This document shows positions 57,201-64,000 of a DNA stretch of 64,000 nucleotides, one piece after another. Position numbers and translations under genes: made by a program. Position 1 is the stretch's first letter, and the number at the start of each line of letters is the position of its first letter. The notes under the pieces were generated by a model, which was given only the letters and a program-made list of their open reading frames with translations, was not told the DNA's origin and did no database searches. The DNA is from Symsagittifera roscoffensis (Eukaryota; Xenacoelomorpha; Acoela; Convolutidae): the NCBI RefSeq assembly GCF_963678635.1, contig NC_087062.1:56371970-56435969 (forward strand), written 5' to 3'.

Positions 57201-60200
57201 CCAATCTACCAACTCTCAACAGAGTTGCAATCTGGATTCGGTGATTATGAGCTTTGTCAAAATCAAGACAGCGAGGAACAATTGGCTAAATCGTCTATGA
57301 TATCAAAAACAAGAAGTATGAACGCAAAACAGTGAAAAAAAGAAAAAAACGAAAGATTCCAACTGTTTCATTTCAATTTTTAACAATTTGACTTCAACTT
57401 CAACTGTAATGTCATCTTCAAATATTTAAACTAAACATATTTTACGATTTATATACATAATTTGATACCATTGTAAACATAAGTATCGAACAGCTGTCTA
57501 TCTAAAGAAGGGATTGAGTTGTAGTTTTGAAAACACTACACGGACTTGAAAGGCTAATTTTTTCAGAAGTGTTCACTTAAAATAAGAGTGGATTCTTTTC
57601 CACTTTAAGTTTGTCAACGTTTCAAGAACTAGTCCAATTTGTTTCAAGCTTTGTAATTCGTTTGTAAAAAATCCAATACTTTTTCACGGACTAATTCGAC
57701 GGATAATCATAAGAAAGTATGTCGCCTTACAATCTGATAGGTTACAATGCCCTGCCTTGAAAAAGAGACAAAAAGCGATGAGCACGCGGTCTTTTTGCAG
57801 CCTAAAAAGGACACAAAGAAATACAACACAAGCATATCAAAGACCGAATGATTAAATACTTTCTGAAAAAGTTTGAAAAAAGTGTCTTTCAAAACTTCCT
57901 AAAGAACGGAAGATAAAACAGATATCCAAGAAAACGAAGCCGACGAAGGTTAGATTTAGACAAAGGTATTTTAAAGTATTCTCTCATAAAAAATGGACCG
58001 GTCTAAAATCTTCATAAATTCATTCCCATTTCCACTCGCTCAGTCGAGCTAACATTTTCCTGAAAATTTATGTTTTTTTTTCCTATTGTTTGTTTTTACT
58101 TTCGCAAAAGGTATTAAAATAAGATCTCAATTTTTCTATAAAATCCAGAAAAACAAAAGCAGCATCGCGAATCTTGAAGAAAAGAGGACCCAACAATCTA
58201 AGAGACAATGAGTGGACAATTCAATCAGCAGTCTAGACAAGGACTGCGGACAAATTAAGAGTTTGTTTTAATGGAAGAACTAAATATTGATCTCATGCCA
58301 GTTCGAACTTAAAAGAGTTGTTCATTCAATTTTACAGCATTTTTTATTTTACTATCCATTATATAAATTTATACTCTTTTCTAACTTTTGTTTGAACTTA
58401 AGCTTTCGTCAAAAACTTTGACGATTCAAAGTGAGACTTATACCTTAAGCTTTATTACTAAGCATGCGAACAGCACCCGTACTGTGCGCTTAGTAAACAA
58501 GAAACCTATATGATTGACATTTTTTGATGAAACAAACTGAGACAAAAATCAGTAAGTAACTTTCCGCTCCGCAGAGAAATCTAGAAATTAAACTCAGTTT
58601 CCGAGCTCAAATCAGTCACAATTAATGTTTGCATTATTTACACTTTCTTAATTGGAGAGCTTAATTTGTCTTCTTTTCAGCAATATAAGTTGAATTGAGG
58701 CTATAAAAAATCAAATAGAAAAAAAGTTTAAGCTTGAACAAAACTTAAAAATTTCCTGAAAAAAAACGAAGAATCACAAGACCTATATCACAAGACCTAG
58801 ATCTATATAAATAGAAATTCGCTTCGTTCAAGATTCAGCAAAAAAAGGCAAACGATATTTTTAGGAAAACAATCATTTGAAGTTTTTGTATAAGAATTCT
58901 TAACTTGTAATTACGTTCTTGCAATGAAATCACTTGGAAACAATTTATTATGATTAGTATTTACGAAGGGGCAAGTTATCAATTAATTTTAAAAGTTTTA
59001 AAAAACAATGGCAGAGAAAACTGTGTTAAGACAAGCTCTCACTAACCGCCTTATTCTTTTTTTACCACAAAAATTTCAATGAACCAAAAAATGATTAAAA
59101 ACGACTGGTTACTCAAAAAACGTTTTCAAAGAACAAAGAAAACTTTTAGTGATTTGAGAGTCTTTTCCAAGAATCTTTTACGAAATGTGCTACCCGAATT
59201 CTACTGCAGTTGTAGCACTCAGTAAAAACTGTAGAAAAAGCAAGCTCAGAAAGAAGTCAAGAGTAGCGCCTTACTAAAGCCCTGATTAAAAATTGTCTCA
59301 GTCTACAAGGAATGTAATGATGCTGAATTTGACGACACTGGATTTGATGGCTCCCGTTTTAGCTTTCAGTTTTTCTCATCCAATTAAATCACTCTTTTCT
59401 TGAAAAAAAAACAGGTAATTGAGAAAAAATAGGATTTTCTCGATTTTCTTCTAAAATTCCATACTTTTTTATGACCTATAATTAAATCAATCGTCTGAAC
59501 ATTTTTTGCTACTTGCAAAACAACCAGCTATAGTTTTGTTATTAAGATTCTTATAGAATTTGCCTAGGAGTTGTCCAAGTTATGCTCTACTCGGTGAATG
59601 CACTAACAATATGAAAACTAGAGCAAGCCATAGCACTTTTTCGTGTTCCGACCACTTTACGAAATGAAGGGAAGGATCTATCGATAAGCCTGTTTTTTTT
59701 TCGGTCCATATTCGACTATATCACTGAAAACTCGAACAAAGTCAAGAACCGCATCAAATCGAAGCTTTAAAGCCGTGATTTAAAAATCATAATAATTAGA
59801 AAAAGCTGTATTTAAAAAAAAAAACTGGCCTGAACTTTTTCGTTTTCAGACTAAATACAAAAAATTTATGAATGACACCGGACTCTCAATACAATTGTTT
59901 CTTCTAAATTTTGCAGTTTTTGACTTGATTCAATTGTTTTTTCTTCTGAATGAAAAAAAAACGAGTAAATTTCGCAAAAAAAACTTTTCGAACTTTTTAA
60001 CTTCAATTGCTGTGGTCGGAACATACTGTGCTACTTTCACAAAAACCGGCTAGCCTTGTTCATTTTATGATTGAGTTTTTGATATATCCAAAAACCAAAC
60101 AAACCAAATGTGTTTTGTACGTCCGTGAAAAAGACTGGTCCATCAAAAATCTAAGTTTATTACCTTCGCGGAGGCTTCTTGTCAGTTTTCCGCTTGTTTT

Positions 60201-60352
60201 CGTAATTGCACACACGAGTTGCTCCACTAATTGGCCATATGTCCAATGGGAGAAATTGGGGGGTTCGTTAAACTTGACTGGCTCCAAATTGTTCTCGTGG
60301 CTGTAGTTGTTCGCCTTCTCATAGTCTTCCCAGTTCTCGCGGATGAAAAGAA
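39149..60352 (-). CDS. Unrecognised multi-exon host gene (seven exons seen), possible PH-like domain
   Basis: On the minus strand the exons are 60164-60352, 55177-55394, 54793-54892, 53992-54166, 44154-44256, 43292-43507 and 39149-39268. All have AG acceptors and GT donors. Exit and entry phases agree at every junction (1-1, 0-0, 1-1, 2-2, 0-0, 0-0), which is strong support. Together they give about 370 residues with no stop. The first four exons look globular. The segment from LCLSDFQLYFG to HILTFRDTSTMMSCFWSLQ has a strand-strand-helix pattern with a Trp in the last helix, as in PH-like folds (inference). The last two exons are Gly/Ser-rich and probably disordered. Neither a start nor a stop codon was found, so more exons lie on both sides. 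I cannot name the family. Confidence 0.72.
39640..39690 (+). repeat. HINE-like repeat, right-end fragment
   Basis: ATTCCGTTTTCTTCGATAGT followed by CGGAACAA matches the right terminus of copies A-G. The rest is not recognisable. Confidence 0.45.
39965..40175 (+). repeat. hAT-like MITE family, 3'-truncated copy
   Basis: CAGGGGCGAATCTAGTATTT at the start, then the GTCGACC...AAATTGATTTTC and GCGCCGCAG blocks of the complete copy. It ends before the TATATTGGCGCC block. Confidence 0.65.
40484..41485 (-). repeat. Reverse-oriented HINE-like copies (fragment, copy I, copy H)
   Basis: 40484-40540 is an isolated hairpin end. 40580-about 40960 (copy I) runs from GTTCCGAC to GGACAGTCGGAACATTCAGG, losing half the hairpin. 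41069-41485 (copy H) runs from GTTCCGACTTTCAAAG to ACGAGCAGTCTTG. All share GGAATA.TTA.GCTCGGTGTGG. Confidence 0.65.
41470..41640 (-). repeat. Local direct duplication at a HINE terminus
   Basis: ACGAGCAGTCTTGTTTTGTT with the following GTTCTTTTGTTTTGAA and GTTCTAGATGC occurs twice about 86 bp apart. TAGATGC(A/G)AAAA is repeated several times. Confidence 0.55.
41904..42425 (+). repeat. HINE-like repeat, copy F
   Basis: ACAAAACTGCTCGTATCAGG start with a weakened hairpin and CGAAAGTCAGAGCAA end. The internal TAACAGCGCGAAATATATCG palindrome is conserved. It lies in the intron between host exons 6 and 7. Confidence 0.8.
43120..43192 (-). repeat. hAT-like MITE fragment
   Basis: The reverse complement matches the AAATTGATTTTC...CACTATGAAGACCC block of the copy at 39965. 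Confidence 0.45.
43292..43507 (-). CDS. Host gene exon 6 of those seen
   Basis: The acceptor is GATTTGTAG and the donor ACG/GTAAAT, phase 0 at both ends. It has 72 residues, Ser/Gly/Arg-rich, and is probably disordered (for example RIPRRS-like basic patches and GSAASHGSLGQ). Confidence 0.68.
43650..43788. repeat. 21-bp minisatellite in host intron
   Basis: Six consecutive units of CGACACCTTCCCTCTGATATT (one unit with a T-to-A change) and a partial seventh. The period is a multiple of three, so both strands read as heptapeptide repeats, but the array lies in an intron between host exons 5 and 6. Confidence 0.9.
44154..44256 (-). CDS. Host gene exon 5 of those seen
   Basis: The acceptor is GTTTTCAG and the donor AAG/GTCACA (a weak donor), phase 2 in and phase 0 out. 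It encodes KKSLSLIGDNYCHILTF and the helix-like STMMSCFWSLQHAK. Confidence 0.68.
44290..45143. other. Intron sequence with a dispersed repeat relic
   Basis: Resembles parts of 18640-19650 and 59640-60050 (CTACCTCAAAGAAAGCTCA, ATCATATTAAAGC, GGTTTGAAATTTT). Non-coding. Confidence 0.4.
45144..45397 (+). repeat. 5' LTR of element 2
   Basis: Begins TGTCATACTGCTACTGC and ends GATATCACA. A palindrome TACTGCTA-CTGCAA-TAGCAGTA lies near its start. By eye about 20 mismatches and one small indel separate it from the 3' LTR, so the insertion is not recent. Confidence 0.92.
45397..46455 (+). pseudogene. gag: gag of element 2, disrupted
   Basis: ATG at 45397 spans the LTR/PBS junction and opens MAQSAGFAAQDNRT..., followed by MGIPVFW, which matches RGIPSFW in element 3. 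In-frame TAA and TGA (about 45475-45492) and later frame changes break it. 45520-45726 continues the first frame. 46051-46284 is a later piece. The nucleocapsid at 46345-46455 has two Cys clusters (C-N-R-C...GH...C and C-K-N-C-stop-KHKHFAKMC). Confidence 0.8.
45398..45415 (+). promoter_or_regulatory. Primer binding site of element 2
   Basis: TGGCGCAGTCAGCAGGAT follows the LTR directly. The same TGGCGCAGTCA start occurs in element 3. The preceding A of the LTR makes an ATG, the proposed gag start. Confidence 0.75.
46700..46900 (+). pseudogene. pol: Aspartic protease of element 2
   Basis: VDTGSPVSFL at about 46753-46785 is the DTG active site of a retropepsin. The surrounding frame is short and interrupted by nearby stops. 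Confidence 0.75.
46941..48530 (+). pseudogene. pol: Reverse transcriptase-RNase H of element 2, frameshifted
   Basis: 46941-47528 and 47531-47926 are adjacent RT frames separated by a one-base shift inside the DLKNAYSQL motif. The second contains GFYGLADMPAKFQ and the catalytic FLDD (a Tyr-to-Phe form of YLDD) near 47695. RNase H follows in broken frames with CDASHNGLGA (about 48160) and ATDNKAL (about 48355), and ends near IVDYLSRD at about 48510. Confidence 0.88.
48532..49620 (+). pseudogene. Unusual charged linker between RNase H and integrase of element 2
   Basis: About 360 codons of highly charged sequence rich in Lys, Arg, Glu, Asp and Thr, in two main frames (48532-48984 and 48981-49625). 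It contains runs such as EEVTETLQRTRKIIRGG and KQKEQKLQKQQTEES. Most gypsy elements have only a short tether here. No domain is recognised. Confidence 0.6.
49565..50275 (+). pseudogene. pol: Integrase core of element 2
   Basis: Zinc-binding HRGHPGQEAI...CRSCTRYGKN, then the catalytic triad LDYAGPL, RSDQSSQF and GLVERTI (D, D, E) in one intact 236-codon frame. The start overlaps the end of the linker frame by a frame change near 49600. Downstream the frame ends at 50275. Confidence 0.88.
50276..52028 (+). pseudogene. Long C-terminal tail of element 2 pol
   Basis: Lys/Ser/Thr-rich broken frames (50738-50932, 51043-51360, 51330-51878). The last contains PRSSRQTKSKEPKQFGDPV, resembling the RRS.R..K.P.RFG tail that closes many gypsy integrases. 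The remainder is unrecognised. This makes a C-terminal extension of about 500 codons, far longer than usual. Confidence 0.6.
52041..52297 (+). repeat. 3' LTR of element 2
   Basis: Begins TGTCATACTGCTACTGC directly after CGAGGGGGTA and ends GATATCACA. It aligns over its whole length with 45144-45397. Confidence 0.92.
52298..53161. other. Intron sequence without features
   Basis: A-rich, with short repeats (CATCAAACAAATAA twice near 52785 and 52802). Nothing else is supported. Confidence 0.35.
53162..53696 (+). repeat. HINE-like repeat, copy G
   Basis: ACAAAACTGCCCGTATCAGG start, TGTTCCGGCT, the internal GCGCGAAATATATCGCGCG palindrome and a TACGAAAGTCGGATTAA end. It lies in the same host intron as element 2. 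Confidence 0.8.
53992..54166 (-). CDS. Host gene exon 4 of those seen
   Basis: The acceptor is GAACGCAG and the donor CTATG/GTGAGA, phase 1 in and phase 2 out. It encodes FHAVPMHLTVKVNLARL through KPKDAKL. Confidence 0.72.
54793..54892 (-). CDS. Host gene exon 3 of those seen
   Basis: The acceptor is TTCTTTCAG and the donor a consensus AAGA/GTAAGT, phase 0 in and phase 1 out. It encodes 33 residues rich in Lys/Arg/Glu (REFEVDHVRLKWNRKEQK). Confidence 0.68.
55177..55394 (-). CDS. Host gene exon 2 of those seen
   Basis: The acceptor is TTTTCCAG and the donor GAA/GTTAGT, entering in phase 1 and leaving in phase 0. It encodes an acidic Ser/Gly start (GSSDESLDSAGGEG) and then a hydrophobic Cys/Met-rich segment (PTLLPMCVLMECSMFLVGFQ). 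Confidence 0.7.
55395..59640. other. Long intron of the host gene without supported features
   Basis: AT-rich. Several short open frames show no recognisable domain or convincing splice sites. The phases of the flanking exons match (1 and 1), so a missed exon would have to be a multiple of three. Confidence 0.4.
59640..60055. repeat. Possible second HINE-like subfamily copy
   Basis: GTGTTCCGACCACTTTACG at the left and GTGGTCGGAACATACTGTGC at the right form inverted subterminal repeats. The right end continues to ACCGGCTAG, which is also seen at about 19215. Non-coding interior. Confidence 0.5.
60164..60352 (-). CDS. Host gene exon 1 of those seen
   Basis: The acceptor is CTTTTCAG and the donor GAAG/GTAATA, phase 1 at both ends. 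It encodes LFIRENWEDYEKANNYS through VCAITKTSGKLTRSLRE, with an aromatic-rich middle (FSHWTYGQL). Confidence 0.7.
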
Positions 60353-60505
60353 CTGAAAAGAAAAGTTGGACTCATCTTAAGTCACAGTTCAAGACAGTTC
60401 ATGATTGAAAAAAAAACGGCAACAATTTCAATTTTTGAGCTCTGTAGCCACCATCCAAATTTTGCAAACTTTACATGTTTAAGTTAGTACCAGGAGCTCG
60501 CTGAT

Positions 60506-60902
60506 GTGGGGGGGGGGGGGGGGGTGGCTTTGTCGACCGGCCGCTGTACCTCAATTCTGGTTGCCATATTTTTCCAAAGGGTCCCCCTTTTTGTACGTTG
60601 GTATGATTTAACGAGATCTGTTTTTGGCTGGCAACCCCAAAAATGTACTAAAATCGCCCTGCCAAAATTATTTTTTAGCGCGCTGTGGGGAAGAGCGTGG
60701 CAAAAAACGCAGTTTTTTGGTCAATTTTTTTTAAAACTAAAAGCGCTTTTTCTATTTTAACCAGTTTTTCTTTAAAAATTGTAAGCGGCGCGAAATATTT
60801 TTGACAGAATAAGTTCTTTATAGTCTTTTCGGAGAGCCCAGAAATCACGTTGATCGACCTAACAAAAAAGTCAAATTTTCAAAGATTTCTCGAAAGACCG
60901 CC
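60506..60902 (-). repeat. hAT-like MITE family, reverse copy abutting element 3
   Basis: The reverse complement shows the GGCGGTCTTTCGAGAAAT start, TTTTTTGTTAGGTCGA, TTTCTGGGCTCTCC and GGTCCCCC blocks. It follows a G-run at 60509-60523. Its terminus is cut where element 3's LTR begins at 60903, so element 3 inserted into or next to it. Confidence 0.6.
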
Positions 60903-61115
60903 TGTTGCGAATCATACCATTCTTCTTATTTCATTTAATTAGTCTTAAATTACTTTAACTGGTTAATTTATATTTGACCTTGGTATGTTCATTCTCTCCG
61001 GCGGAGAGAATGATCTCTCACTTTTTTAATGTTTTAATACAGAGATTAATTCACTTTTAAACATATCTTAATTGTAACTAAGTAGAATTATCCGTAAGAA
61101 AGAAACATTTTATCA
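60903..61115 (+). repeat. Candidate 5' LTR of element 3
   Basis: TGTTGCGAATCATACC start and TTATCA end immediately before the PBS. It contains a perfect 10-bp-arm hairpin CATTCTCTCC-GGC-GGAGAGAATG. The left boundary is inferred from the TG and from the end of the MITE similarity. Confidence 0.65.
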
Positions 61116-61960
61116 TGGCGCAGTCAACAGTAACGAATCAAACGTGAGAGGTATACCTTCATTCTGGCAAAACCACACAGTGGACCCACCAATTTCTTGG
61201 GAAGAGTGGAGCGACTTATTCCAACTAGCAATAATCGCAAAGGAAAACATCGATATCGAAAATCTCTTAAATCCAACGGAACGATATCACCCACTCCCTC
61301 CAACACTAGAAAATCCACCGGAAAACGAATCCGATGCTCAAAAAACATCTCGCATTGAGAGAAATATCCGCGAGCAAAAGAGGTTCGATGACAAAGAAAT
61401 GGCCTCAATTAAGTCAGAAACTAAGAAATTTAACGGCATGAGACTAGAAGAGGCGGACAAAAAACTCAGATTCATACTTTATTTAGCCCTTGGAAACGAA
61501 GGAAAGAAAATATTCGGCGAAAAGTTCACGAGAGTTAAAGTTTTACAAATTTCTTTCAAAGAATTCTGGGAAAATTTGTCTATAGCTTTTGTGAGAAAGA
61601 AAACATAACCTTCGAAAGACACAAGCTGTTGAATAGAAAACAGAGGGTCAGAGAATCGCTAGAACAATTCTGGGGGGCATTAGCAGAAATGGCAAAAAGA
61701 TGTGACATTCCCACAGGAGAAGACGAGTGGATCCGAGATAAATTTATCAATAATATGAAGAACCCGGACATTCAACGGAAACTTCTTACGGAAACTCTAC
61801 CCCCACTAGAAGCTTTAAATGTGGCATTGATCGATGAAAAAGGAATAAAAAACCACATCAAAATGACGAGTACTTTTAAATCCAGCGGATACCCTTCCAA
61901 TAAATCTTTTAATCATTTTAATGTAAAAAGAGAACCCACCCTGAACATTGAAAGGAACAA
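61115..61960 (+). pseudogene. gag: gag of element 3, frameshifted
   Basis: ATG at 61115 spans the LTR/PBS junction and opens MAQSTVTNQT then TGA at 61145. The main frame 61144-61608 carries RGIPSFWQN and a capsid-like region (FILYLALGNEGKKIF). Near 61590 the frame shifts into the 61629-63296 frame, which continues with LEQFWGALAEMAKRC. Element 2 shows that the N-terminal frames once joined. Confidence 0.78.
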
Positions 61961-63296
61961 CACGTGTATGAAATGCGGCGGAAGTTTCACCAAAGGACAT
62001 CTGGCGGTTTGCCCCGCAAAAGATACGACCTGTACGACTTGTAAATATCGAGGACAATTTACTAGACTCTGTAAATCACGCCATAAAAATGTAAATATTG
62101 TAGATAGTCAAATTGTATATAATACAGATTGTAATTATCCTTCGGAACAATCGGATGTAAATAACGACCGCGTTAATAGAGAATGCCGTGGAGTAATCAA
62201 CGCATGGTCGGAGTCCGGACAGAGCGATAACGATGATTACTCTGTATTAAACGTAACAACTATCTACGACGATCAAGGAAAGGAATTGAAGAAACTACTA
62301 AACATCGGTCTAGGAAGCGAAAACCAAGTAATTCTCAATATACAGGTGGATTCAGCTAGCCCCGTGAGTTTCCTCAAACAAAACGTTCTACACGAGTTGA
62401 AGTTACGAGACCCTTATGTGAAGATATATCCAGTGGACCAAGCGACTAAAGAACTTTATTGCGGATTTACGAACAATGCAATAAACATCACTGGAAAAGT
62501 AATCGTTCCCTTTTTCTCAAATGGATGGTCTCATAAGGAATGCCACTTCTTCCTAACACAAGGACATGAAAGAAACATCTTGGGGAATGACAACTTGCCA
62601 AAAGTGGGAATAGAAGTTTCACAAAAATACTACCCACTACACACCAACAAAAAAACTTGTAAGTCTATCAATTCAATTACATCACTTGACAAAGAGAACG
62701 AAATAGACATGATTTCCAAGACTTTCAAACAATTATTCCTTCGGATTGGAAAAATCAAAAAACAAACAAAAATAACACACTTTCACGAACCACTAAAGCC
62801 AATTCAACTAAAAGGTAGGCGAGTCCCACTACAATTACTGGATTCAGTAAAAACAGAATTGTGCAGACTCAAATCAGAAGGACATATCAAAAAATTAGAA
62901 AATTGCGACGAGGACAGATTTATTAGTCCGATAGTTATCACTTGTAAAAAGGACAAATCGATAAAGCTAGCCCTAGATTCAAAAAATATTAACAAACAAA
63001 TTTACAAGAACAAATACCAGATGTCCAACATACACGAATTAGTGGATAACGTAGCGGATCAAATTTCCAACAACTCCGCCGGTGAAGTGTGGTTCACCAA
63101 TCTAGATCTAAAGAATGCATATAGTCAACTTTCGTTAGACAATTTTACTAACAGTCAATGCAATTTTAGCCTGGTTGGCGGAGATATAACGGGCACATAT
63201 CAATTCCTAACCGGTTTTTACGGACTCCGCGATATGCCAAATGAATTTCAAAGTGTCATGGACTCAACACTGGGAAATATTCCTTTTACAAATTAA
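61629..63296 (+). CDS. gag-pol: Gag C-terminus, nucleocapsid, protease and N-terminal reverse transcriptase of element 3
   Basis: A 555-codon frame. Residues about 112-150 hold two Cys clusters, C-M-K-C...GH...C and C-T-T-C-KYRG-Q-FTRL-C, the second with Gln in place of His. The protease motif is D-S-A-S-P-V-S-F (D241) where D-S/T-G is usual. RT follows with LALDSKNIN, NLDLKNAYSQL and GFYGLRDMPNEFQ. A TAA at 63294-63296 stops translation one codon before the catalytic YLDD. Confidence 0.88.
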   Translation: MNRKQRVRESLEQFWGALAEMAKRCDIPTGEDEWIRDKFINNMKNPDIQRKLLTETLPPLEALNVALIDEKGIKNHIKMTSTFKSSGYPSNKSFNHFNVKREPTLNIERNNTCMKCGGSFTKGHLAVCPAKDTTCTTCKYRGQFTRLCKSRHKNVNIVDSQIVYNTDCNYPSEQSDVNNDRVNRECRGVINAWSESGQSDNDDYSVLNVTTIYDDQGKELKKLLNIGLGSENQVILNIQVDSASPVSFLKQNVLHELKLRDPYVKIYPVDQATKELYCGFTNNAINITGKVIVPFFSNGWSHKECHFFLTQGHERNILGNDNLPKVGIEVSQKYYPLHTNKKTCKSINSITSLDKENEIDMISKTFKQLFLRIGKIKKQTKITHFHEPLKPIQLKGRRVPLQLLDSVKTELCRLKSEGHIKKLENCDEDRFISPIVITCKKDKSIKLALDSKNINKQIYKNKYQMSNIHELVDNVADQISNNSAGEVWFTNLDLKNAYSQLSLDNFTNSQCNFSLVGGDITGTYQFLTGFYGLRDMPNEFQSVMDSTLGNIPFTN

Positions 63297-64000
63297 TACC
63301 TTGACGACATTTTAGTCGCTTCCAAAGGAAGTTTTATCGACCACAAGAAAATTGTCTATAAAACTTTATCAACGTTAGATAGTTACAATTTCGCAGTTAA
63401 ATGGTCGAAATGCAAATTTTTCCAAAAAGAAATTGAATGGCTCGGTTTTAAAATATCAAAATCGGGAATCGCTCCACTAATCGATAAAACCAAAGCGATT
63501 AAAGATATCCCAATTCCAAAAAACCTAAAGGAATTAAGATCATTCTTTGGGTCAACTAATCAGTACATCAATTTCGTACCAAATTTAGCATCCCTCGGAA
63601 GCCCGCTAAGACCACTTTTAAACAAGAAGTCAATTTTCTTTTGGAATGAAGTTCACACAAAAGCGTTCGATAAGATAAAATTAGAAATAGTCAATCTCAC
63701 AGAAAACACTCACTTCGACGTTAAAAGATCCACGAGAGTAAAAACTGACACTTCACATAACGGGTTAGGTGCATCCCTCGATCAACTCCACATGAACGAC
63801 TGGAAAACAGTATAGTTCACTTCAAGATTTTTAAATCCTCACGAATCCAAATATTCAACAAACGAATTAGAGTTATTAGGAGTTGTATGGGCGGTAGAAC
63901 ATTAAAAAAACTATCTCTACGGCTCAGAATTTGAAATTATTACCGACCACAAAGCTCTCCTTTCCGCTCTGTCACATAATCACGGAAACAAAACGTATCA
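63297..64000 (+). pseudogene. pol: Reverse transcriptase C-terminus and RNase H of element 3
   Basis: Same frame as the preceding ORF. It begins YLDDILVASKG, passes EWLGFKISKSG and the thumb/connection, then RNase H with TDTSHNGLGA, ELELLGVVWAVEH and ITDHKALL. TAG at 63813 and TAA at 63903 interrupt it. It continues past the window end. Confidence 0.88.

Larger units (their letters stand above)
60903..64000 (+). mobile_element. Ty3/gypsy element of the same family type as element 2 (element 3), 3' end outside window
   Basis: A probable LTR (60903-61115), a PBS starting TGGCGCAGTCAACAG, gag, nucleocapsid, protease, RT and the start of RNase H. It shares the junction ATG, the gag motif (R/M)GIP.FW and the knuckle layout with element 2, but the sequences are well diverged. 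Stops at 61145, 63294, 63813 and 63903 and a frameshift near 61590 inactivate it. The second LTR lies beyond the window. Confidence 0.88.

Overview
This is a window of an AT-rich invertebrate animal genome. The evidence is spliced genes with GT-AG introns, a Cys-loop ligand-gated ion channel, three Ty3/gypsy-type LTR retrotransposons (one with an env-like gene) and many short non-autonomous repeats. The species cannot be named from the sequence.

Layout. (1) 1-15913, minus strand: most of a very long env-bearing LTR retrotransposon. Its 5' LTR is at about 15530-15913 and its 3' LTR lies beyond position 1. In its own 5'-3' direction it has an LTR, a putative primer binding site, a 1.2 kb leader, a small basic ORF, a 2035-codon gag-pol ORF, a broken integrase, an accessory membrane/PST-rich ORF overlapping the start of env by 13 bases, a broken env-like glycoprotein and a PST-rich tail. 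(2) 16011-18550, plus strand: the last four coding exons of an anion-type Cys-loop receptor subunit (GABA/glycine receptor superfamily), from the end of the ligand-binding domain through M1-M4 to the stop codon. Its introns carry MITEs. The upstream exons must lie beyond the retroelement, so element 1 probably sits antisense in an intron. (3) 18551-39148: mostly non-coding, with several MITE families, one tRNA-like SINE head, a tandem array of Helentron/HINE-like repeats (30702-33576), one candidate signal-peptide first exon (30194-30277) and decayed coding remnants (34980-36840). (4) 39149-60352, minus strand: seven exons of a host gene I do not recognise, linked by consistent splice phases at every junction. 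Its introns hold a 21-bp minisatellite, more HINE-like copies and a complete but dead Ty3/gypsy element (45144-52297) inserted antisense. (5) 60903-64000, plus strand: a third Ty3/gypsy element of the same broad family as the second, cut off by the window end, with frameshifts and stop codons.

How it fits together: two host genes are interrupted by LTR elements that all lie antisense to the gene they sit in or next to. The repeats between them are mainly non-autonomous DNA transposons: a hAT-like MITE with an exact 8-bp target duplication, a 9-bp-duplication MITE, and a HINE-like family with a hairpin at each end. The most unusual item is element 1, which has extra reading frames before gag and between pol and env. 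I found no CRISPR, rRNA, operon or prokaryotic features.
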